Source of the DNA: Antilocapra americana
Taxonomy: Eukaryota > Chordata > Mammalia > Artiodactyla > Antilocapridae
Direction of reading: 5' to 3'
Length of the DNA stretch: 64,000 nt
Assembly (NCBI GenBank): GCA_007570785.1
Contig: ML664183.1
Location: 12,606,416-12,670,415, forward strand
Positions 55,960-64,000 of this stretch are shown one piece after another. Position 1 is the stretch's first letter, and each line of letters opens with the position of its first letter. The position numbers and the translations under genes were made by a program. Below the pieces are notes generated by a model. That model worked only from the letters and a program-made list of their open reading frames with translations, had not been told where the DNA came from and did no database searches.

Positions 55960-57670
55960 AAGAAGAGCCTTGGGGAAAATTTTTTTATCGTACTTGGATG
56001 CTTATTTGCTTTTTGAATGAGGAAAGACTTTCTAAGTTTAAGTAAAATAAAAGAAATCATAAAGAAGATACTGCTATATTTGACTACACAAAATTTTTCA
56101 CATCAAAATTACAAGCGTGTATTTTAGAAACAGAAACACTTCTGTAATAAATGAGACAAAAAGTCTCATCCTTCAACATAAAGAGTTCGAGTAAATCCAT
56201 AAAAAAAGACTAAGCTGCAAAGGCTATGCTAAAGAAGAAAAAGAAATAAATAGCATATAAAATAATTTAATTTTTAATACTAAAAAACACAAAATCAATC
56301 TACCATTCTCCTCCTGTACTTAAAGATAAGAAAAATAGCACTCCTCCATTGGTGAAGCTGTGGTGAAATGAGCCTTGTTCTCCACTGATGTAAATTAATA
56401 GAACTTTCCCAGGAAACAATTTCACAAAATTTATCAAATATTCATCCTCTCTATGAACATACCCTAGAATGAATCAAACTGAAATGGATGTAAATTGAGC
56501 TCAACTTGGAAAATGTTATAACAACAAAACAATGTTACACAACCCCAAAACAAAAGAATTAAGAAATATGCTGCTGCTGCTAAGTCGCTTCAGTCGTGTC
56601 CGACTCTATGTGACCCCATAGACGGCAGCCCACCAGGCACTCCCATCTCTGGGATTCTCCAGGCAAGAACATTGGAGTGGGTTGCCATTTCCTTCTCCAG
56701 CACATGAAAGTGAACAGTGAAAGTGAAGTCGCTCAGTCGTTTCCTACTCTTCAAGACCCCATGGACTGCAGCCTGCCAGGCTCCCCCAGACCTGGGATTC
56801 TCCAGGCAAGAACACTGGAGTGGGTTGCCATTTCCTTCTCCAGTGCATGAAAGGGAAAAGTGAAAGTGAAGTCGCTCAGTCGTGTCTGACTCTTGGGGAC
56901 CCTGTGGACTGTAGCCTACCAGGCTCCTCTGTCCATGGGATTTTCCAGGCAAGAGTACTGGAGTGGGGTGCCATTGCCTTCTCCTAAGAAATATGACATC
57001 ACCACAAAAACATTTACTATATTATGCAATCATTAAGATGACATCTATAAAAGAAAATACTTATATTTACATAAAATATTTTAGACACAGGAATGCCCAG
57101 TATAATCTCATTTATGATAGTAAACTGGCATAACTATGCAGATAAAAAGTGCACATACCACACAACTCAGCAATTCCAACACTAGAAATTTGTCCTAGGT
57201 AATTTAGAGCAGAAATTCTATGCATGCAAGATATTTAATGTAGCATTGTATATAACAGCAAAAGGCTGAAAACAACTTAATGGTACAAAAAATCAGTTAG
57301 GATTCAGACATAAAATGAAATATAATCCAACCAGCCAAAAAAAAAGAAAAGGTCTATGTATACTGATATAGGACAATATTTAAGATCTTTTGCCTTGGAA
57401 AAAAGCAAGATCTAGAAAAGAATGAATAGTACATTAAGATTTGTACTGAGACAAAAGAGGAGTAGATACTTCACAAATGTGTTTGTATAACAATATATAT
57501 CATTGCCAAAAGACCACCAAGAAAATCACTAAGAAATTGCCTCTGATGGTCAACTAGATGGCTGGGGCAGGGAGAGAGAGAAAAGGAGGGACACTTACTT
57601 TTGACAATATTACCTTTTCTACTATTTACATTTTTAACCATTCAAAAATAATTTTAAGATGAAAGATGTC
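55960..57670 (+). mobile_element. Old L1 (L1ME-like), interrupted by a Bov-A array
   Basis: Left: ttgactacacaaaatttttc, ctccattggtgaagctgtgg, gaacataccctagaatgaat. Right: atattatgcaatcattaaga, gcacataccacacaactcag, gtctatgtatactgatatag, and ttacatttttaaccattcaa. Highly diverged. Split at 56571-56984. Confidence 0.65.
56571..56984 (-). mobile_element. Bov-A2-type SINE with three Bov-A units
   Basis: Begins with a CTG run; units at about 56580-56700, 56725-56845 and 56870-56984, each containing a form of gactgcagcctgccaggctc and caagaacactggagtgggtt, joined by two linkers of the gaaagtgaa type. TSD taagaaatatg at 56560-56570 and 56985-56995 brackets the whole array, so it inserted as one piece. 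The 120-codon minus frame runs through the array. Confidence 0.92.
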
Positions 57671-57679
57671 AAAATTTAA

Positions 57680-58960
57680 AATTATGAAGCATATAAACTA
57701 GTAGGGAAAACGACTAAAGAAATTGTCCTAGAGTTTCCGTAGACTTGAATCCCTAAATGGTGGGATCACGGGTAACAATTCTTTTTCTTCTGCACACTTT
57801 ATTTTTCATTTACTTCACATTGAGAATGTATGGCTTTCATAACCAAGAAAAATTAACGTGGATTCAGATGATAGATTTTAAAAAGATCATATCCTGGTGC
57901 AGTCCCCTGAAGCCTATTTAATCCTTATGTAACTGGGGAATAGCCCTTATCTACAAGGCAGATGGTAGAAAACAAAACTGTCACAATTCCAGTAATAAAA
58001 ACTGAAAGCAAAGTTGAATAAAAATTACTCAGATAATGGTAGAAGGGGTCTATGAAGATACCAAGGCATTTTTCAGCACTTTTCCTAATTTTCACTTCAA
58101 GAACTATAATTTTCCTTTTTCTTTAAGAGGCACTTCACTGATCCAATCTAATTCTCCTTAACTTTACTTGAAGGATTCTTTTGGTTCCTAATAAAACAAA
58201 AGAAAGAGAAGGGGGAGCAAAGGGAGGAAATGCAGGGTCAGAGGAAGGAGGAGAGCTGGCCAGCCATGGACCTGGCAGAGGTGGAGTCACCTGCCTAATG
58301 CCAGGGGAGATGGGAAGGAAATGGTGAGGAAGAGGTGATAGTTCTGGGTGTGGGATGCAGATGTTGGCCTTTGTTCAGGACACTTTAATCATCGTTAAAA
58401 TCATACTACGTTAAGGGATGAAGTGGGCACAGGAGGCCCTGCATGAAAATGAGGAAAGAAGAGGGCATTGGTGGGGGCAGTTCTATAAACAGGTCTGCCT
58501 TAGTTGGTTATTTGTAAAAATACTATAACTACTGAGAGACTCTATATCCAACATCAAAATAAATTTGAGGTTCTTCTTTGCTCATTTGACTTGTTATTAG
58601 CTTTCTTATCATGAACAACCATGTGTAACAACATAAACAAATTAATCCTGGAAAGTTGTTTTTAGAAAAAACAATTTTTTTTTAGTTTAACTTCCCTGAG
58701 TGGAAAAACAGGTAGTAACTTAGTCACTAATATTCCCAGCCCTTCTGATATGAAAAGGTTTGCTGTCATTGTTTCTTGACAATGCCCCAGTCTCTCTGCT
58801 TCCTTTCCTTCCAAGTACCTAGGAGTCTTAGTATTACAAATGGATCGTGTCTTTGGAAAAATAAGTGTCTAGCTATAATATGTGAACAGCATCATTGTTT
58901 TTAAGTGTTTGTAAACTTTGCAATTCAATTTTTAAGTTCAGATGAAGTATTTAAAGTAGC
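57680..58960. other. Unassigned, no gene seen
   Basis: Includes a purine-rich tract at 58196-58255. No protein-like frame and no named repeat. Confidence 0.4.
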
Positions 58961-58964
58961 ATAG

Positions 58965-59095
58965 GGACTTCCCTGGAGGTCTAGCAGTTAAGACTCTGCA
59001 CCTCCAATGCAGGAGACATGGGTTCATTCAATCCCCTGGTCAGAGAACTAAGATCCAACATGCTGCATGGCACAGCCAAAGAGTAAAAATTTTAA
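58965..59095 (+). mobile_element. Short CHR-type SINE
   Basis: gggacttccctggaggtcta head, ctccaatgcaggagacatgg, tgctgcatggcacagccaaa end. Confidence 0.9.
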
Positions 59096-59099
59096 AGAA

Positions 59100-60280
59100 A
59101 AAAAATTTTTTTAATTAACATTAAATTTGTTTCATTAGTTTAAAAAAGTATATTTTATAAACATGATACTTTTCAACTTTTGGAAAAGTAAAACACCCTG
59201 CAAATGTAAATATATTTTAATGTTCCATGTTCAGATAATAAAGAATGATGACTAAAATTCAGAACAATATATTTTTCAGAAATGGCACTTAAATTCTCTG
59301 GTTACCATTAACACTGTGACTGTGCTTTTCTTAATGCCTGAAATAACATCGAAACAAGGGGCAGCTGCTTCAAGCAAAATCACATTTGGGTGATTTTAAA
59401 GACCTTAATGAGATCAGGTAATTGCTTGGTGAAGCTAAAAATTTTACCTTCAATTAACTAATCAAAAGCACCATACATCATTGTAACTGTCTCACTCCCT
59501 TCCACCTACATACCATCAACTCAATATATGGGAGGCAGGTGTCTAAGAAACCACTTCCTCCGGACCTCTAAACCTGCACTCAAAGGCCATTTTTTAAACA
59601 TTTATTTAATAAGTCTGCCCAACTTACAATTAATGGAAAGTCTGTAGCAATGCAGATTCCAGAAGCAGCTAAGGAAAGCTAAAACCTTGAAGCAGAATAT
59701 GAAGCAGACACATTTTATGTTCCTTCTACATTTGTTTCTTTGCAGTCATGAACTACTTTAAGAAAACATTTAAAAACATTTGTATTTCTTGCTTCCATTT
59801 GCTAAATGGATGATGCTGGTAAAAACAGTAGCAATAACAGACTACCCCCCAAAGAGCCTCATTTTTCAGTAAAGGAGGTACATTTTAAATGAAACTCTTG
59901 ATTGAAACTGAGAAGTGTGAATTAGAAATTGAAATGAAATCGCCAAATCTAAGGGAAGGATGGCCAATATAAACCCACAGAAGCACTTCCTCTTAAAATT
60001 CATGTCCGTAACAGGGTATCTTCTTTCAGTGCTTGTTTAAAGCACTAAACAGACCTAAACCTATCCTCCGCCCCCCCCCCCCCCCGACCTACGACCAAGC
60101 CCAGCAAAGACTCTCTCCTGTACTTACAGCCCTCACTGTGCTTTCTGCTGTGTGCCTGGAGCCATCCAAGGAAGCTATGTTTCTGACAGCCAAGGAATAG
60201 GAAATACAATGAGTGTGCAAGGCTTGGGGAGGGGGGAATGTCTCTCCTTTCCATTCTGGAGGGCACGTGGTTTTCACTTT
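59100..60280. other. Unassigned, single-copy-looking; poly-C at 60071-60085
   Basis: 59280-59480 has the texture of conserved noncoding DNA (caggtaattgcttggtga, caattaactaatcaaaagca). A run of 15 C's lies at 60071-60085. No gene. Confidence 0.35.
60071..60085 (+). repeat. (C)15 homopolymer
   Basis: Uninterrupted C run preceded by ctccg. Length is prone to assembly error. Confidence 0.95.
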
Positions 60281-60284
60281 CATT

Positions 60285-60400
60285 CTGTAGTACAATATTT
60301 ATAAAAGCTTACTGCATGAAAAACCCAGTGCTAGATGTTGGGGGCCCCATAGTAAGCCGTTGAGCTGTTCTACGTTCAGAGGCCCTTGTGGGACATGCAT
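60285..60400 (-). repeat. Probable L2 3' end fragment, antisense
   Basis: aaacccagtgctagatgttg, gggggccccatagtaagcc. Weak match. Confidence 0.45.
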
Positions 60401-60409
60401 CAGCGGATC

Positions 60410-60800
60410 AGATGGAGAAACATAATGATACTAAACAGGTTATACAATGGGAACACCAAATAATATGGGCCAGGGGTAGATTTTTGTTTAACATTTTGAA
60501 AAATATAAAGCATATTTTACAATACTCATTTCCCCAGAAAACTAGAAGGTGTTCCAGTTTATTAGCTTCTTGTGTAACAGAAAAAATGTGCTATACACAC
60601 AGAAACTGCACATCTATACTGTGTAGTAATCCCTTCCAGAATTAATGCTGGACTTGAATTAAGGCAAAAAGATTAAAATAAATGAAAACTCTCAACTATC
60701 TTCTTACAGTTAGAATTAGACTTGGCTTGATAGCTTCTCAAGGGAGAAGAAGTGAAGGAAGTATACACACTGTAACTGCCTGGGGCTAGAAGTAATACCA
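60410..60800. other. Nothing recognised
   Basis: An 85-codon plus frame at 60388-60645 is unassigned. Confidence 0.4.
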
Positions 60801-60804
60801 ACTT

Positions 60805-60938
60805 TGTTGTTGTTTAGTCACTCAACCATGTCCAGCTCTTTTGCAACCCTGTGGACTGTATATCGCCAGGCTCCTCTGCCCGTGGGATTTCCCAGACAAG
60901 AATACTGGAGTGGGTTGCCATTTTCTTGTCCGAGGCAC
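60805..60938 (-). mobile_element. Bov-A unit, antisense
   Basis: gttgttgtttagtcactcaa, ctgtggactgtatatcgcca, gaatactggagtgggttgcc. No tRNA head. Confidence 0.87.
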
Positions 60939-60984
60939 AACAGATTAAATGAGGAAGTTCACATTACAACACTGATCGGTATAG

Positions 60985-61148
60985 TAGTTGAGGTCTTGGG
61001 CTTTACTTCTCAGGGACAGTTTCCTCATCAGGAAAACAGAGCAATAACAGCATCCACCTCAGAGGATCTTTGTGAGAATTAAATGATACAAGATATGCGA
61101 AGGACTCCTATAATATTTAATGCATAGTAAGCGCTCAGTATATGTTCA
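60985..61148 (+). repeat. MIR 3' part
   Basis: gacagtttcctcatcaggaa, tttgtgagaattaaatgata, catagtaagcgctcagtata. Confidence 0.8.
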
Positions 61149-61149
61149 T

Positions 61150-61510
61150 TCATTCATTGAGCATATACTATGGAGCACCTATTATGTGTCAGCCTGGAGA
61201 CCAATAGCAGTAGACAAAGCACAAAAATTCCTATGCTTGTGGCAATACCATCTCAATGAGAGACAAATAAGTAATAAATAAATAAGTTGAAATATATCCA
61301 TTTGTAATAAGGGAAATAGAGAACAGTATATTGTGAGAGGGGAATGGGGAAGAGAGAGTTGTTATTGTAAATAGGCCAGGAAAGGCCAAGCCTGAGAGAG
61401 GTGAGTGAACCAGCCAGGAGACAATCTGAGGAAGGAGAGTTCCAGATGGAGCAAAGTGTAAAAGCAAAGAGATCCGTGTGACTGGAAGGGGAGAATGCAG
61501 TCCACAATCC
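61150..61510 (-). mobile_element. L2 LINE 3' region, antisense
   Basis: cattcattgagcatatacta, ggagcacctattatgtgtca, ggccaggaaaggccaagcct, ggagagttccagatggagca. Overlapping minus frames are shadows. Confidence 0.72.
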
Positions 61511-61514
61511 CTTT

Positions 61515-61625
61515 TCCAAAGTGCTGGAACCCAAACACCTCCAAAGATTCTAGTCTTACTTATTTCCTGACCTCCTTCCCTTCCAAATCTATGAACATAA
61601 TTCTCTCTCTCCCTAGACCAGCCCA
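61515..61625. other. Nothing recognised
   Basis: Short gap between L2 and the L1 insertion. Confidence 0.4.
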
Positions 61626-61639
61626 CCATTTACTTTTCT

Positions 61640-62070
61640 GTTTTTAATTCTTTAATTTTTAACGGAAGGATAATTGCTTTACAATATTGTATTGGTTTCT
61701 GCCATACATCAACATGAATCAGCCATTAGATGTCCCCTCCCTGCCGACCCTCCCTCCCACCTCCCCACCCCATCCCACCCCTCTAGGTTGACACAGGGCT
61801 CTGGTTTGAGGTCCCTGAGTCATACGGCAAATTCCTACCGGCTATCTATTGAGATGGATGAACCTAGAGCCTAGTATACAGAGTGAAGTAAGTCAGAAAA
61901 ACAAATATGGTATACTAAGCATATACAGGGAATCTAGAAAGATGGTACTAATCAATCTATTTGCCCAGCAGCAATGGAGATGAAGAGAGAGAACAGACTT
62001 GTGGACCCAGGCGGGGGAAGGAGAGAGTGGGACAAATGGAGAGAGTAGTGTGAAAGCATATTCACTATCT
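61640..62070 (-). mobile_element. L1-BT with 5' inversion (twin-primed) and 14-bp TSD
   Basis: 61640-61858 is the antisense L1-BT 3' end (gataattgctttacaatatt, gccatacatcaacatgaatc, ggtttgaggtccctgagtca). From about 61859 to 62070 the adjacent upstream part of the element appears in sense orientation (gatggatgaacctagagcct, aagtaagtcagaaaaacaaa, gagaacagacttgtggaccc). TSD ccatttacttttct at 61626-61639 and 62071-62084 encloses both, so it is one event. Confidence 0.92.
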
Positions 62071-62089
62071 CCATTTACTTTTCTCTGCG

Positions 62090-62810
62090 TTAGAACCTCT
62101 AGAAGCCTCTATCCGGGCATCCTGTGCCAACACTTTCTTGCACCATCTCCTGGGCAGCTCCACTGCCCACCCACCCTCCCCCAGTGCACAAGTGCCTGAC
62201 CCCTGAGGACACAGTATTATCATTTTTTTTATTATTATTATCACTATTATGGCTTTCCCTGGCTTTAAAAAAAAAAAGCTGAATTAAAACATCTGTCTTT
62301 GGAGGGATGAGGGCAATGTATTAGGACTCTGGCAACACTGCCCTAAAACTCAGGATTTCCACCTGAAAGCTTAAATTTCCTGTATTGGAAGAAAATCTTA
62401 GTCCTGATTGTGAGGTCTGAAGAATTGAGACTGACAATTTTCTGTTAATGGGGAAATAAACTGAATGAGGAAGGGTAATCTTGAGATGGAGGAAGAGGGA
62501 ATAAATAAAAAGAAGTGGAGGTGGAGAGGTGAGAAGAGATAGAGGACACAAACTATTAAAAGTAAATTGTAAACAAATTTAATGGAGACAAACTGAACAG
62601 GCATTTCTCAGTTCTGCAAGTATCTACGAATGGAGGGGGACGGGGGCGAGGATGGGGTTACCGTTAATCCTTTCTTGTCCTAGTGTTATGGAGTGCTGAG
62701 TTTTTTTTCTTTTAAGATTTTGAATGATACCAAACTCTTCCAAATTAGAAAAAATAAATAAATTTTAAAAAACGTTTTTTAAGTGAGAAATGATCTTACT
62801 AGCTGTCATC
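62090..62810. other. Nothing recognised
   Basis: A TTA-rich run lies at 62222-62250, a purine-rich tract at 62460-62540. No gene or named repeat. This is upstream of the CpG-rich block. Confidence 0.4.
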
Positions 62811-62814
62811 TGAA

Positions 62815-63275
62815 AATCGCTTGAAACTGGTAGTGACTTTTTTAGAAGTAGTCACAGAAGAGAAAGCGTTCGGACGAGTCGAAAACCTCTTAGCTATCGC
62901 CGGATGCGCCAAAGTCAAGATCCTCCGCAGACAGGAAATGCCTTTGCCAGCCCCAAGGTCTCCTCCCGGCGGCCCTCTCTATTGTCTGGAGAGATTTGTG
63001 TACATCCGACTGAAGAGGTTTCCCTCCTGCAACTGCGAATCAAAGAGCTGCCTCAAAAGAAGGGACTCAGTGGGGACTTTCTAGCTTTTCTGGCTGACAC
63101 CTGGCGCCCACTGTGTACCAGGTACTGATGCTTCCGCTCAGGTGAGCCGCTCACCTCCCCGAGGAACTGAGGCTGCGAATTCAGCCCAAGGCCCCCAGCC
63201 AGCCAGGCGGGTGGAGGGGATTCGATTGCCCGAGGGTTCCCCATAGCTACGTCTGAAGGGGTAGACTACATCGGT
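62815..63275. promoter_or_regulatory. CpG-rich block; candidate promoter or first exon
   Basis: I count about 23 CpGs in roughly 460 bases, far denser than the rest of the window outside young SINEs, and GC content is visibly raised. Within it, CTCAG followed by GTGAGC at 63142 is a strong splice-donor-like site on the plus strand, and accag/gtactg at about 63121 a weaker one. The plus-strand frames (87 and 74 codons) start with TTG or lie in different phases and resemble no protein. A 5' UTR exon, an orphan CpG island or chance are possible. No TATA box is evident. Confidence 0.4.
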
Positions 63276-63279
63276 TCTG

Positions 63280-64000
63280 TAGAGTTTAGATGTCAGATAT
63301 TTTGGTAGGTGGGACGAATCTCCAAAGTGTTTCTCATTTGAATGCAGCAACAATATCAACAGAAACGTATCAAGGGATAAAAATCAGGTTAGAGAGATTC
63401 CAGCTGGAATTTCATGAACCCCAAAGAGATAAAAAGTAAACGTTAGTACAATATCTGGTTGGTTTTACTACAAAATACTGAATTCCTAACTAATTAGAAG
63501 CATCCTGAGTGTTATGTGGTTTTCCAAATTCTGTCCCATGTTGTCAGAATTCACATAAATATGACCTCCAGTCTCAGATTTAGAGGATCATTGATCATTA
63601 GATTTAAAAAAAATAAATCAAAAGGGTGAGTTTTTGAGTGCCTGCTGTCTTCTACAAGGTAGTATAACTGGAATGGGAATTTTGGTAAGTGTGTTCTGTC
63701 CCCAGCTAAATGCATTTCCCCCAAGTCTAGATACATTTTCTTAAATCTCTACCCTGCCCCCATTAACTAAAATGAATATTCACAGCAATGAAACCACACG
63801 CAAAAAAAGGTTGCCAGAAGTGTTGAAAGAGAATAGGTACTTTCACTATCAGAGATGGTTTCCTCTTTTCCCACAAGATGTCTTATCAGCTTTCACCCTG
63901 AGAAAACCATAAAAAGTACGAAAAAGAAACCTTATGCAATCGTTCTCTAAATAAAATACTATACAGCAAGGTAGTCATCCCTAAAAGTGATGTTGTTTAA
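63280..64000. other. Nothing recognised
   Basis: A/T-rich, no gene or named repeat. If the preceding block is a first exon, this would be the start of its intron. Confidence 0.4.

Noticed and set aside
56571..56984. Regular repeat spacing as a CRISPR-like array
   Set aside because: The units are Bov-A SINE monomers of about 115-120 bases joined by linkers, in a mammalian genome.
62821..63128. Protein-like frames (87 and 74 codons) in the CpG-rich block
   Set aside because: The first begins with TTG and the second is in another phase. GC-rich DNA has few stops, so they do not support a coding exon by themselves.

Overview
The window is mammalian nuclear DNA from a ruminant. The evidence is its repeat content: RTE-type BovB LINEs, Bov-tA and Bov-A2 SINEs, tRNA-Glu-derived CHR-type SINEs and ruminant L1 (L1-BT) 3' ends occur throughout, on top of a pan-mammalian background of MIR, L2, L1M, MLT1 (MaLR) LTRs, MER2 and MER5/MER20-type DNA transposons. 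I cannot tell the species (cattle, sheep, goat, deer and others all fit). I found no confident protein-coding exon of a host gene, no functional tRNA or rRNA gene and no CRISPR array. The long open frames are either decayed transposon proteins or chance frames in SINEs and low-complexity DNA. The window reads as intergenic or intronic DNA, with a possible gene start near its right edge. Repeat family names come from my recognition of consensus sequences, not from a database search; boundaries are approximate unless a target-site duplication (TSD) is quoted.

Layout. 1-5 kb: an antisense ancient L1 with a legible ORF1p relic, then an ancient repeat interrupted by a MER2 element. 5-13 kb: L1, Bov-tA, MIR and L2 copies among unassigned DNA. 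13-19 kb: dense accessory DNA, with a 2-kb BovB carrying broken reverse-transcriptase frames, a 5'-truncated L1-BT with a 20-bp TSD, a hAT element with an 8-bp TSD, a Bov-A2 dimer, and a Charlie-like hAT element hosting two SINEs. 19-30 kb: L1ME, MLT1 LTRs, a long purine tract, an internally deleted L1-BT, two consecutive L2 tails and a pair of adjacent SINEs. 30-45 kb: MIRs split by SINEs, L1 tails, a second BovB with a YADD motif, MER5A and a MER20-like element. 45-50 kb: mostly unassigned single-copy-looking DNA plus a BovB tail inside a MIR. 50-57 kb: stacked old L1 copies, with a three-layer nest (L1M containing an MLT1 LTR containing BovB) and a three-unit Bov-A array. 57-64 kb: mainly unassigned DNA, a twin-primed (5'-inverted) L1-BT, and a CpG-rich block at about 62.8-63.3 kb that is the best candidate for a promoter or first exon.

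The genes do not form a working system here. The content is a layered record of transposition: L2 and MIR oldest, then L1M, MLT1 and DNA transposons, then ruminant-specific BovB, SINE and L1-BT insertions cutting into them. No undescribed biological system is evident. The points most worth a second look are the CpG-rich block, the twin-primed L1, the Bov-A trimer and a 120-codon unassigned open frame at 52.4-52.8 kb.
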